64,000 bases of DNA from Virgibacillus phasianinus (lineage in GTDB: Bacteria; Bacillota; Bacilli; Bacillales; Amphibacillaceae), in the NCBI RefSeq assembly GCF_002216775.1, contig NZ_CP022315.1:3782001-3846000 (forward strand), given 5' to 3'. The number at the start of each line of letters is the position of its first letter. The first letter of the stretch is position 1. The position numbers and the translations under genes were made by a program. Below, piece by piece: positions 53,832-62,578 of this stretch. The notes under the pieces are model-generated. The model was not told where the DNA came from. It saw only the letters and a list, made by a program, of their open reading frames with translations, and did not search any database.

Positions 53832-54965
53832 CTATAGTGATGGCGAATTACTATAAAAATCTTCCGTATAGTAAGGCTGTGACTCGTTATTAAACGCCAC
53901 TCCGACCCCTAAATATTTATAATTTTCTCTTAGAATGTTTTTCCTGTGACCTAAGGAATTCATCAGTCCTTCATGGGCAAAGATGCTGCTAAACTGTCCA
54001 TATGCAAGGTTTTCACCAGCTGTAATAAAAGAAATGTTATCTTCCTTCATACGATCAAATGGGGATTGACCCTGTGGATTTGTATGGGCGAAATATTGAT
54101 TTTCGGCCATATCCAAGCTGTGATTCCGGGCCGTTTCACTCACATGATCATCCCATTTTAAAATGGACAGACCGTGCTTTACCCTTGTAGCATTTGTTAA
54201 ATCAAACAGCTGATATTCAAACCCTTCTCTTAAAGACTTGCTTGGTTCGGTATAAAAACCGTCTTTATTCTGTTCTAAATCTTTATTAATAATTTGAATG
54301 GCTGTTACCGTATTGTTCGCATGCTTGTCATAAAAAACTGTGACAAAACTGTTGTCAAGCCGAAATACATCATATTCTCCATTACTGTTAATCTGATAAT
54401 TGACTAGGCCTTTTCTGATGGCAGATTCAGGAGTACCAAGATGATCCCGAACCGATTGCTTAGAACTTCCGAGTTTGACCCCCTTTGCAGAGGCGATCAA
54501 ATCCTGATTGGTGAAAAGGCCGCGAACCATATTATTTTTATCATAGGCAACCATGATAAAATTATGATAGTTTTCATGATAAGCTGCCCAGCTGACGCCA
54601 TATTCATTTTTCGAGGTTCGCTTCGGTTTACCAATTTTCTGCTCGACTTTCGCTTTTGATTGTCCTAATTCAATGTTATGAATCGAAAATAGGTGGTCCT
54701 CAGGAGCTGATAATTTTGGTGTTTCAATGTCTGTTCCTTTTGATCCTGGCGGCAAATTATCAGGCGATTTGAACAAAGAATCTAATTGTTGAGTTAGGTT
54801 ATCTAACGTAAAATTGTCAGCTGCATATTCTTTTCCAAAATCGACTGCAGAACGGATGGAATCCTTTACGGATGAAGGAATAGCTTGTTGCACTGGCTCT
54901 TCCCATAACGGTTTTGAAACATACCCGATGAACACAATGATTAATAGTAGAATAAAACGTTTCAC
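53832..54965 (-). CDS. Exported CAP-domain protein with CAP-associated N-terminal domain (YlbC-like)
   Basis: 377 residues. N-terminal helix 1-19 as signal or anchor; a CAP-associated domain (about 90-225, IHNIELGQSKAKVEQKIGKPKR and SAKGVKLGSSKQSVRDHLGTPE, two similar repeats); then the CAP/SCP fold (about 250-377) with FAHTNPQGQSPFDRM, AGENLAYG, and SLGHRKNILRENYKYLGVGV. The order and size are those of B. subtilis YlbC. Start is GTG 54965 after GGAGAGTG. Role unknown. Confidence 0.85.
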   Translation of the reverse strand: MKRFILLLIIVFIGYVSKPLWEEPVQQAIPSSVKDSIRSAVDFGKEYAADNFTLDNLTQQLDSLFKSPDNLPPGSKGTDIETPKLSAPEDHLFSIHNIELGQSKAKVEQKIGKPKRTSKNEYGVSWAAYHENYHNFIMVAYDKNNMVRGLFTNQDLIASAKGVKLGSSKQSVRDHLGTPESAIRKGLVNYQINSNGEYDVFRLDNSFVTVFYDKHANNTVTAIQIINKDLEQNKDGFYTEPSKSLREGFEYQLFDLTNATRVKHGLSILKWDDHVSETARNHSLDMAENQYFAHTNPQGQSPFDRMKEDNISFITAGENLAYGQFSSIFAHEGLMNSLGHRKNILRENYKYLGVGVAFNNESQPYYTEDFYSNSPSL

Positions 54966-55499
54966 TAATTCACTCTCCAGTAGCTGTAGTATCGTTCTGA
55001 TTTTATGGGGTCTAAGTTTTTTTCATTCTAATCGCTTCCGTCAGCAGTCTTATTATTTTTCCAAAAAGAACCAGCATGTGCTGAACCCTCGATAATTTCC
55101 GTCCATACTTTTTTATAGCTGATTTATATCTCTTTGTCCAACAAAAAAGCCTTTATTTGGCGTTGTTGCTTTTCATTTGCAGGCTAATTTAAATAGTCTC
55201 TGGAAAAGTATCAAGTGTTTTCTACTGCAGCAAATAAACCTTTGGGGCGGCTTTGAAGTGATAGTAAAACGGACAAATCGGACATATTAAGATGGAGCAG
55301 GGACTTATTGGGAGTTCAGTGGGGGTGATGGAAAAAATGGCAAAAGTCGGAACTCCCTTCTATAGACTATAAAGAGGGTGTTGCAAGTGTAATTTCGCTA
55401 GATCAGTAAATTGGTTAATGTTCTAGAAGTCAAAAAATATAGTATAAAAAAATAAGGCTAACCTGTTGCATTCAATAAAATACGAAGATTCATAGGGAT
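54966..55499. other. 534-bp gap without a convincing gene
   Basis: Contains a terminator-like hairpin facing left (GCC/GGC with TTTTTT, about 55140-55170) and a GGGAGTTC/GAACTCCC inverted repeat (about 55310-55355) with a long spacer. A 26-codon ORF on the plus strand and a 40-odd codon basic frame on the minus strand lack ribosome sites. Probably decayed sequence. Confidence 0.4.
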
Positions 55500-56009
55500 T
55501 TAAAATGTTGTCCTTATATCTTCCCATCCATATATGATTTCTTTAAGCTTCTCACCGGAAATTTCCAACTCTGTCGTATCAATTTTTTTAGCTCCAAGCG
55601 ACTGATAAAATTTTCTGGAACTATTGTCTTTTAACACTGCTACCGTCATTGAATATATGTCTTTTCGTTTCAATTCCTCAATAATTTGCTTAATGAATAG
55701 TTTTCCTATTCCGTTTCTTTGGTAGTCTGCCAATATATAAATCGCATATAATTCACCCTGATAGGCAGGATAATTGCCTGTACGCTCCTTACCGCCATTT
55801 GCAAAACCTACTACTTCCCCTTCATCGGTTTCAACTACAAAAACAGCCTGCTTTGGGATTTTATCTTTCCATTTTTGTTCCCTGCTTACATAACTCATTC
55901 GGTCCAAAAATTCATCTGGAACAATATTTTTATACGTGGTTTTCCAACTATCAACCTGTACCTTTGCAATGCTTTTGGCGTCATTTGGATTCGCTTTTCT
56001 AACGTTCAT
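55500..56009 (-). CDS. GNAT-family acetyltransferase
   Basis: 169 residues. Acetyl-CoA motif YQRNGIGKLFIKQII at about 97-111, preceded by the beta-4 strand ELYAIYIL, and the C-terminal SSRKFYQSLGAKK motif. N-terminal KVQVDSWKTTYKNIVPDEFL is typical of a widespread Bacillus GNAT group with unknown substrates. Start ATG 56009 with GAGGTGG. Confidence 0.85.
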   Translation of the reverse strand: MNVRKANPNDAKSIAKVQVDSWKTTYKNIVPDEFLDRMSYVSREQKWKDKIPKQAVFVVETDEGEVVGFANGGKERTGNYPAYQGELYAIYILADYQRNGIGKLFIKQIIEELKRKDIYSMTVAVLKDNSSRKFYQSLGAKKIDTTELEISGEKLKEIIYGWEDIRTTF

Positions 56010-56168
56010 CGTCCACCTCTTTTTTATTGGTTATCAATAAGCTTGTCGATTAGTTTGAGTGTAAGCCCCTTAGCTGTTTTTTAAAATTGTTCAATATGTA
56101 ATTCCCGAGAATTATTTTAGTTTTCCTCAGTTTAAATTGGAAGGGATGGGAACCCTCCGTCCCGCATC

Positions 56169-56495
56169 CTATGAAAGAAACCTTGCTGCTTCGAAATGGG
56201 TTCTAGACGGATTATTCGGATTAATAATTGTTGGGTTATTAGAAGTTACCCTGACATTTATTTGGTCACCTGCTTGTAATTGAAGAATGGATGAAACACT
56301 TAAAATCATTGCATTGGTGCTGTCCTCAGACCCATGAAATTCTTCATCCTCTGCTACTGCAGTATTTCCATTATAAATATAAATGTGTCCTCTAAAATCA
56401 GTTATTGTATTGGTTAACAATTGGACTGAGGCAATCTCAATATTGTCGATTGTTGATTTATGATCTCATTAGCAAATGCATCTTTATGGGTTAAA
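56169..56495 (-). pseudogene. Fragment of a C1q/TNF-like jelly-roll protein
   Basis: About 90 C-terminal residues remain: IASVQLLTNTITDFRGHIYI, then AMILSVSSILQLQAGDQINV and EAARFLS. SVSSIL.L.AGD.I.V.V resembles the C1q/TNF-like ends of Bacillus spore-surface or exosporium proteins. An in-frame TGA precedes it near 56480; a second frame upstream (DAFANEIINQQSTI) might be the continuation, so a frameshift plus 5' truncation is likely. Confidence 0.45.
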
Positions 56496-56514
56496 TAAAA
56501 TTCCCCTCCAAAGA

Positions 56515-57354
56515 CTATGCACGGCTACAATATTCGATAAATTCTTCAGAAGGTAATAACATCAATTCTTCAAAGGAAATACTCCTATTTTTTTCGAGAT
56601 ACCATTTAACAAGATAATAACCGATAGAATAACCACCCCAAAAGGGTAATCCCTGTTCACTGTCTCCAAACAAGAATGGATCAGTTATTCCTCCTTTTTC
56701 GAATGCGTGTATGTGGTAGGTTTGATTCCATAAAGTTTTAGCTTCCTGTTCTGTGAGCGCATCCTTATATGGCCCTTGAAAAGATTCACCCAATACATGC
56801 TTAACAAAATGTTCGGCTAACCCTTCTAATATCATTCGGTCAAGTAATGTCTCATTTCCTTCTTTCATTGCCAATTTACTTATACGCCAATGATGATTAA
56901 ATTCATGGGTAATAACAGACTTTAATGCCAGGCGAACCTTTTCATCTGGATACACTACAAAGCACATTTTTCCGTCCCAATCTGTAAATGCCGAAACACC
57001 ACTGAGCTTGTCCTTTACAAAGTCATCATCCTCATCTAATACAAACAGCTCAAATGTTATTTGATAATTTGTAGGAAAGTTTTTCTGTAAACTTTCCAAT
57101 TCATTCTTTATAAAGGACTCCAATTGCAGCTTGTGCATCTGCTTTAATTGATGTTCAAGTGGGTCAATTTTTCTATTTATATTGAACATACCAAAAAACA
57201 ACAGCGACTTCAGCTCTTCTTCTGGGAAATTAAACGTTTTCATGGCTAACTTTTCTCTGTCTTGTTCGGGATTTTTCTTTAATTCTTTTATGAACTGCTC
57301 CATATGTAATAGTCTGGGAATTATTTTTACTGTTCCTTCTGTATTTTTCAACAT
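56515..57354 (-). CDS. DUF2268-family putative Zn-dependent protease
   Basis: 279 residues. HEFNH in SVITHEFNHHWRIS (about 171-175) and a downstream ILEGLAEHFVK segment form the zinc site of the DUF2268 family; a Trp/Tyr-rich C-terminal part (FWGGYSIGYYLVKWYLE) is also conserved. No signal peptide, so cytoplasmic. ATG 57354 with AAAAGGGGGAAC. A GGGAC-rich hairpin lies upstream. Confidence 0.8.
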   Translation of the reverse strand: MLKNTEGTVKIIPRLLHMEQFIKELKKNPEQDREKLAMKTFNFPEEELKSLLFFGMFNINRKIDPLEHQLKQMHKLQLESFIKNELESLQKNFPTNYQITFELFVLDEDDDFVKDKLSGVSAFTDWDGKMCFVVYPDEKVRLALKSVITHEFNHHWRISKLAMKEGNETLLDRMILEGLAEHFVKHVLGESFQGPYKDALTEQEAKTLWNQTYHIHAFEKGGITDPFLFGDSEQGLPFWGGYSIGYYLVKWYLEKNRSISFEELMLLPSEEFIEYCSRA

Positions 57355-57364
57355 AGTTCCCCCT

Positions 57365-57402
57365 TTTAAAAAAGGAGGGACGAGGAACCTGTCCCTCCGT
57401 CC
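57365..57402 (-). terminator. GGGAC-rich repeat hairpin acting as terminator
   Basis: On the minus strand, GGGACGGAGGGACAGG and CCTCGTCCC fold, followed by TTTTTT. Directly after the stop of the SDR gene at 57403. Similar sequences lie at 56141-56165 and 58740-58768. Confidence 0.7.
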
Positions 57403-58137
57403 CTACCGTGCGGAATAGCCGCCGTCGATGACTAGTTCTCCGCCGGTAATGTAAGATGCTTCGTCTGAGGCTAGGAATAGTATGGCGCTTGCTACTTCTT
57501 CTGGTTTTCCTAGACGCTTCATTGGGGTTGCGTTGACGAGCATATTCATCATATCTTTAGCCTCTGATAGTTTTGAGGTCATTGGTGTTTCGACCACACC
57601 TGGAAATACAGTATTTACACGAATATTAAATTGACCTAAGTCTGAGGCAGCGGCGCGGGCAATGGCACGCAAGGAACCTTTTGATGCCGAATAATGATTG
57701 AAGCCGGAACCGATAATGGCGGTATAGGAACAAGTGTTAACAATTGAACCCTTACCCGCTTCTTTCATATATTCAGAGACATGTTTAATTCCCAAAAACG
57801 GACCAAACGAATTGATTTTATGCATAAGGCTCCAGTCTGCATCGGTAATTTGGTCAGATGTTTTTTCAGAAGAAATGCCTGCGTTGTTTACTAAAATATC
57901 GATCCGGCCATATCTCTCAACAACAGCCTTTGTTAACTCAGCCCAGTCCTGATTAGAAGAAACGTCTAATCTCATTCCTTCTACATTGTCCAGTTCAGCA
58001 ATTTTTGCTAGATTTTCCTCATTAATATCGGCAGCAATTACGATTGCGCCTTCATCTGCAAATAATTTTGCCATCGAAGCCCCCATACCTGATGCACCGC
58101 CGGTAATAATAGTGATTTTATCTTTTAAACGATCCAT
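57403..58137 (-). CDS. Short-chain dehydrogenase/reductase (FabG-like)
   Basis: 244 residues. TGGASGMGASM cofactor loop, ADIN after beta-2 (NAD(H) preference), NNAGIS, catalytic Ser in NTCSYTA, YSASKG (YxxxK) and LVIDGGYSAR end. GGAGAGGG precedes ATG 58137; the longer frame to 58158 is not needed. Substrate unknown. Confidence 0.85.
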   Translation of the reverse strand: MDRLKDKITIITGGASGMGASMAKLFADEGAIVIAADINEENLAKIAELDNVEGMRLDVSSNQDWAELTKAVVERYGRIDILVNNAGISSEKTSDQITDADWSLMHKINSFGPFLGIKHVSEYMKEAGKGSIVNTCSYTAIIGSGFNHYSASKGSLRAIARAAASDLGQFNIRVNTVFPGVVETPMTSKLSEAKDMMNMLVNATPMKRLGKPEEVASAILFLASDEASYITGGELVIDGGYSAR

Positions 58138-58270
58138 TGATAATTCCCTCTCCTTCAACTTGCAAATGGTTTATATATGACGATGAATGTGTTAAATTAA
58201 TTCGTCACCACAAATATAGTTTAACACTAAACACTTTTCCGTTAAACTACTTTGCGTTGAAAATCATTAT

Positions 58271-58624
58271 TTATTTTTGCTCAATCAGACCGAATCCAAG
58301 TCCAGTAGGATCCACTAGGTATGCTAGAAAAAAGTCATCGAACTCCATCTTCCCCTGTACGACCATCGCACCATTGTCTTTTGCTTTGATGATTGCATCG
58401 TCAATGGAATCAACCTCAATTTGAATACGTGTTCCATGTGGATAATCACTTGGACCTTTACTTATTCCACCGTCGATTCCAGTGTTCATCGTATCCTTTT
58501 CCGTAGAAACAGCCCAATAATCCCAGTCCGGTTCAGACATTTTCCATCCAAATACATTGGCATAAAATTTTGCTGCCTTTTTCGGCTCCTGACTGCTCAA
58601 TTCGAATCCAACAACTCGCCCCAT
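58271..58624 (-). CDS. VOC (glyoxalase/bleomycin-resistance fold) protein
   Basis: 117 residues with two beta-alpha-beta-beta-beta halves: GRVVGFELSSQEPKKAAKFYANVFGWKM and RIQIEVDSIDDAIIKAKDNGAMV, ending LVDPTGLGFGLIEQK. Similar to YfhC/27 kDa antigen-type VOC proteins. Metal ligands not obvious. ATG 58624 with GGGGAG. Confidence 0.8.
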   Translation of the reverse strand: MGRVVGFELSSQEPKKAAKFYANVFGWKMSEPDWDYWAVSTEKDTMNTGIDGGISKGPSDYPHGTRIQIEVDSIDDAIIKAKDNGAMVVQGKMEFDDFFLAYLVDPTGLGFGLIEQK

Positions 58625-58739
58625 TTTGGCTCCCCACTTTCAAAAATGTATAAAAGCTCGCTTTTATACTAGTAATTCTCTGTTGGCCAATTGAATTCCT
58701 GTTTTTTGATTGTAAATAATATGTGTACGCTTTGAGAGG

Positions 58740-58768
58740 TGGGACAAAGGACCTGTCCCTCTGTCCCT
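58740..58768 (-). repeat. GGGAC-rich repeat hairpin after the kinase gene
   Basis: GGGACAAAGGACCTGTCC and CTCTGTCCC fold into a double hairpin. Same family as 57365-57402. It ends the seven-gene operon. Confidence 0.65.
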
Positions 58769-58769
58769 G

Positions 58770-59858
58770 TCAGTAATCTTGACCTGTCCCTAATGTGAAC
58801 CAGAAGGTGTGATGTTGATTTTGGGTTTTTACTCCTATTTCGCCGTGATGGTGTTCGATGATTTCTTTTGATATGGCAAGTCCGAGTCCTGTTCCTCCGG
58901 TGTCCCGGGTTCTTGAGGGGTCGATTCGGTAAAATCGTTCAAAGATTTTTTCTTGTTCGGCTTGGGGAATTGGCTGGCCGGGTGCAGTGATGGAAACCTT
59001 GTATTTTGAATGCAAATTTTCCCCATTTATCGTTAAGTCACCTGGTCCCTGGTAGTAACGAATGGCGTTATCAATTAAATTGCTGATAACCTGGGGGATG
59101 CCCTTATTGAATACATGCACTTTTCCCGGTTCTGTGTGGACATGGACAGCGATGCCTGCTTCTTTCAAGGACCACCGAAACATGTCAACGGATTGTGCGA
59201 CCAGCACATCCATATCCATCGGTTCCCGTTCAGAAAATGTTTGTTTTGATATATAATCCCATTCTTTCAGCAGTTCAAGCTGTTCAATCATATTCGTTAA
59301 GCGCTTGGATTCTTCGTAAAGGGATTGATACAGTTTCCGGTCACCTTCAATTACACCATTGTTTAATGCACCAAGATAACCATTTAAATTGGATAAAGGA
59401 GTGCGAAATTCATGGGATAAATCCGCTACAAGTTTTTCTTTATGTTGCTGGTTGTATTTCAATTGCTCCACCAGTTCGTTGAAATGACCAATCAACTGCC
59501 CCATTTCATCCTCTGATCGCACTTCAATCGGTCTCGGGTATTGACCCTGCTTCATTGTTTTAGTAGACTTTATCAATTTCCTTAAAGGGTGAATGAGTTT
59601 TCTCATTAAATGGAAATGAATCAGGCTGCCAATTACAATCGTTGAAATACTGAAAATCCATAAATAAAGAAAGAGAGTTGAATTAAACTGTTCTTGCTTC
59701 TGATTCGTCATCGTCCCCATTCCATCTACCAAGAAACAAGCCGTGTTATAAATCGCCAGGCTGCTCAGAGTGATAAACGATGCAATAACAATGATATTGA
59801 TCAGCGTCAGCCGCCACAGGAACCGTTTGGGAAGCCATGATTTTCTATCTTTATTCAT
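58770..59858 (-). CDS. Sensor histidine kinase (OmpR-partner class, BaeS-like)
   Basis: 362 residues. Helices at about 13-35 and 61-83 enclose a short outer loop (about 27 residues, one Cys in NTACFLVDG at the membrane face). HAMP about 84-135, HisKA with H149 in LSHEFRTPLSNL, and HATPase N (NLIDNAIRYY), F (FERFYRID) and G2 (GGTGLGLAISKEI) boxes. ATG 59858 overlaps the regulator's stop in GATGAATAA, so the pair is translationally coupled. Last gene of the redox operon; a thiol or envelope signal is inferred. Confidence 0.9.
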   Translation of the reverse strand: MNKDRKSWLPKRFLWRLTLINIIVIASFITLSSLAIYNTACFLVDGMGTMTNQKQEQFNSTLFLYLWIFSISTIVIGSLIHFHLMRKLIHPLRKLIKSTKTMKQGQYPRPIEVRSEDEMGQLIGHFNELVEQLKYNQQHKEKLVADLSHEFRTPLSNLNGYLGALNNGVIEGDRKLYQSLYEESKRLTNMIEQLELLKEWDYISKQTFSEREPMDMDVLVAQSVDMFRWSLKEAGIAVHVHTEPGKVHVFNKGIPQVISNLIDNAIRYYQGPGDLTINGENLHSKYKVSITAPGQPIPQAEQEKIFERFYRIDPSRTRDTGGTGLGLAISKEIIEHHHGEIGVKTQNQHHTFWFTLGTGQDY

Positions 59859-60537
59859 CCACAAATTTATACCCCATTCCCCGAACTGTATGAATTCGTT
59901 TCGGCGAGGCAGGATTATCCTCGATTTTTTCCCGAAGCTTTTTTATATGTGCATCAATTGTCCGATCAAGCACAGTCTTATCGGCATAAGGATAGAGATG
60001 CTGAATGAGATCCTCTCTTGATAACACGACATTTGGATTCTCCATGAAATGAAATAATAGATTAAATTCATGTTTCGTCAAATGCAGTTGCTTATCGAAA
60101 AGCACTACCTCCCCTTTTCTCGGTTTGATGCACAGCCCGCCATAGGTAATCTTTTGACAAAATTGTCCCGTTCGACGTAAAACCGCTTCAACATGCGCGA
60201 CAAGTTCATCAGGGTCAAACGGCTTTGTCAGGTAATCATCCGCCCCCATTTTCAGTCCATTAATTTTATCATCGGTCCGAGCTTTGGCGGATAGCATGAT
60301 AATCGATACCTCATTCCGTTCTCGCTCCCTAACCCATGTGCAGAAATCCTCTCCACTAACTTTCGGAAGCATTAGATCAAGGACAATTAAACAAGGGTGC
60401 CAGGTTAGAAAAATAGTTTTTGCCTCTTCCCCATCGGCTGCTTCCATCACGTCATAATCGGCTTTCTTCAAATAAATACTGACAAGCTCGCGGATCATTT
60501 TATCATCCTCGACCACTAAAATTGTTTGCTTCACCAT
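59851..60537 (-). CDS. OmpR/PhoB-family response regulator
   Basis: 228 residues. Receiver: acidic pair EDD, phospho-Asp D54 in CLIVLDLMLPKVSG, Lys of LTKPFDPDEL. Winged helix C-terminal with HEFNLLFHFMENPNVVLSREDL and RTIDAHIKKLREKIEDNP, VRGMGYKFVDE end. GAGGTG precedes ATG 60537. Located between thioredoxin-like genes and its kinase in one transcript, so it may control the operon itself. Confidence 0.92.
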   Translation of the reverse strand: MVKQTILVVEDDKMIRELVSIYLKKADYDVMEAADGEEAKTIFLTWHPCLIVLDLMLPKVSGEDFCTWVRERERNEVSIIMLSAKARTDDKINGLKMGADDYLTKPFDPDELVAHVEAVLRRTGQFCQKITYGGLCIKPRKGEVVLFDKQLHLTKHEFNLLFHFMENPNVVLSREDLIQHLYPYADKTVLDRTIDAHIKKLREKIEDNPASPKRIHTVRGMGYKFVDE

Positions 60538-60573
60538 GTTCACCTCAGGCCTATTGTACGCTATAAAACCGGT

Positions 60574-61185
60574 CTATTTCATCTTTTCAAATTCCTGAAC
60601 CATCCGTTCATAACTCATTGCACCAAATGCCTTGAACTGAATAATTCCATTTGGATCAATCATAAAGGAAGTTGGGATTGGACGTATCCCATAATTTGTA
60701 GCTACTTCGATTTGTTTATCAAGCAAAATGGGAAACGTTACCTGAAACTCATTTACAAAATCCTGTACCTGCTGCAAACTCTTCTCTGTTTGTGTTAAAT
60801 TAATCGCCAAAATAACGATATCTTCATTTTGATAAAACTTTTCCATATCCGGCATCTCCGCACGGCATGGCGGACACCAGGTTGCCCAAAAGTTGACCAT
60901 TACCCGCTGCCCACGGTAATCGGATAGTTTCACAGTTTTACCGGCTAATGTTTGAAGCTGGAAGTCCGGAGCAATGTTTCCCATCTCTAAACCAACTGTG
61001 GGATCAGCAGTTGTTGCTTCACTTTTATCAGCGGTCGATGGTTCGGTTGCCTTACCGTTCACTGAACTGGATTCTTTTGCCTCATCTGTATCAGGACTGG
61101 CAGAATCGTCTGGCTGATCAACGAAATCATACACAGCAAATCCAACCATTCCGAGAAGCACAATTAAAATGACAGCCTTTTTCAT
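60574..61185 (-). CDS. TlpA/ResA-like membrane-anchored thioredoxin, copy 2
   Basis: 203 residues. N-terminal membrane helix 1-22, an acidic/Ser linker (about 23-65), then a thioredoxin domain: GNIAPDFQLQTLAG, active site WCPPC (ATWCPPCRAEMPD), cis-Pro in RPIPTSFMID. Acts outside the membrane, reducing protein disulfides or apocytochromes. 61206-61802 is a clear paralogue, separated by 20 bp. GGAGGTG before ATG 61185. Confidence 0.9.
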   Translation of the reverse strand: MKKAVILIVLLGMVGFAVYDFVDQPDDSASPDTDEAKESSSVNGKATEPSTADKSEATTADPTVGLEMGNIAPDFQLQTLAGKTVKLSDYRGQRVMVNFWATWCPPCRAEMPDMEKFYQNEDIVILAINLTQTEKSLQQVQDFVNEFQVTFPILLDKQIEVATNYGIRPIPTSFMIDPNGIIQFKAFGAMSYERMVQEFEKMK

Positions 61186-61205
61186 TTAGTTCACCTCCTG
61201 GTCCC

Positions 61206-61802
61206 TTATTTCATTTTTTCCAGCTGTTGTGTCATGAGTTCATAATTCATCGCGCCAAGGGCAATAAATTGGATACGACCTTCTGAATCAATCATATAGG
61301 AAGTTGGGTATGCCCGAACTTGATAGGTTGTCGTCACATCAGCATTTTCATCCAGGAGCACTGGAAAAGTCATCCCATATTTTTTCGCAAATTCAGTGAC
61401 AGCACCCTTACTTTTTTCTGACCCTGTCATATTAACGGCTAATATAGCCACGTCCTTATTTTCATACAACTTTTGTAAATCAGGGATTTCAGCACGGCAT
61501 GGTGGACACCAGGTTGCCCAGAAATTGATTAGGACGCGCTTGCCTCGATAATCCGATAATTGAACTGTCTCACCATTCAGCGTTTGCAGCTTGAAATCAG
61601 GGGCAATTTCACCTCGTTCAAGCCCCACTTGATCAGATTCTTTCACTTCCTCCTGGTTATTCGCTGGTGGTGATGTGATTTTACCTCCTGAAACGGATTC
61701 ATTTCCTTCTTTGGGGGTTGGTTCATCAGTCGAACTTGTAAAATCGTAAACTGCAAAGCCAAACATTCCAACTACAATTACAAGCAGAATTGCCTTTTTC
61801 AT
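61206..61802 (-). CDS. TlpA/ResA-like membrane-anchored thioredoxin, copy 1
   Basis: 198 residues, same layout as its neighbour: helix 1-21, linker to about 60, GEIAPDFKLQTLNG, WCPPCRAEIPD, cis-Pro RAYPTSYMID. Linkers are unrelated in detail, while the fold domains are alike, so this is an older tandem duplication rather than a recent one. It follows ccdA by 17 bp; CcdA is the electron source for such proteins. ATG 61802 with GGAGGG. Confidence 0.9.
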   Translation of the reverse strand: MKKAILLVIVVGMFGFAVYDFTSSTDEPTPKEGNESVSGGKITSPPANNQEEVKESDQVGLERGEIAPDFKLQTLNGETVQLSDYRGKRVLINFWATWCPPCRAEIPDLQKLYENKDVAILAVNMTGSEKSKGAVTEFAKKYGMTFPVLLDENADVTTTYQVRAYPTSYMIDSEGRIQFIALGAMNYELMTQQLEKMK

Positions 61803-61819
61803 GGTTCATTCCCTCCGTA

Positions 61820-62578
61820 TTATCCTAATTTCGATAACCATGTATCCTGTACTAAATCAAGCAGAAACCCGGTAATTCGCGGCATAAGGCCGAAAAATAA
61901 AACCAGTCCCATGATTATCATAATAACTGCGCCTATCTTCATAATGATCTGGCTGTGCCGGACAATCCATCTGGTCGATCCAAGAAAGAAAGTCAGTGTG
62001 ATAAACGGTAACGCAAAGCCGATGACGTACATAATCGTATAAAATACCCCTTGGCTTGGATTACTGGCAGCAAGCAGCAGAATAGAGCCAAAGATAGGGC
62101 CTATACACGGGGTCCAGCCAGCCGCGAAACCAAGGCCAATGAAAAAGGTTCCCACATACCCCGCCGGCTTTTTGGAGTAATGGAACCGCCTTTCTTTCAT
62201 TAACGATGGAATCGTAATCCAACCGGCAACAAATAACCCCATAATGATAATGAAAATCCCTGCAATCCGTTGAATAAACAACCCGGAATCGCCAAGCAAT
62301 AAATCCTGCGCCCATTGCCCTAGAAACGAAGCACTGGCGCCAAGACTAATAAATACTAATGATACCGCCAATAAAAAGATAATCGAGTGACTCATTAATT
62401 TGCGGCGAATTTTAGCGTCCTGATTCCCCCTGAGTTCCTTCACACTTATCCCGGTAATGTACGATAAATATGCTGGAAATATTGGCAGCACACACGGTGA
62501 CAGGAAGGACAACGCCCCCGCCCCTATCGCTAGAAACATTCCCACTACCAGCATCGTATCTGCTTCAATTCCACCCAT
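61820..62578 (-). CDS. ccdA: CcdA-family thiol-electron transporter
   Basis: 252 residues, six helices. Moves reducing equivalents from cytoplasmic thioredoxin to exported thiol proteins. Redox Cys are in SFLSPCVLPIFPAY (helix 1) and AGWTPCIGPIFGS (helix 4), with the family's Pro pattern. Its start (ATG 62578) overlaps the end of the upstream membrane gene by 14 bp and is preceded by AGAGGG. Heads the set of two TlpA-type proteins it likely serves. Confidence 0.92.
   Translation of the reverse strand: MGGIEADTMLVVGMFLAIGAGALSFLSPCVLPIFPAYLSYITGISVKELRGNQDAKIRRKLMSHSIIFLLAVSLVFISLGASASFLGQWAQDLLLGDSGLFIQRIAGIFIIIMGLFVAGWITIPSLMKERRFHYSKKPAGYVGTFFIGLGFAAGWTPCIGPIFGSILLLAASNPSQGVFYTIMYVIGFALPFITLTFFLGSTRWIVRHSQIIMKIGAVIMIIMGLVLFFGLMPRITGFLLDLVQDTWLSKLG

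Noticed and set aside
55268-55375. 26-codon ORF and GGGAGTTC/GAACTCCC inverted repeat
   Set aside because: The loop is over 30 bases and the ORF lacks a ribosome site; too weak to call.
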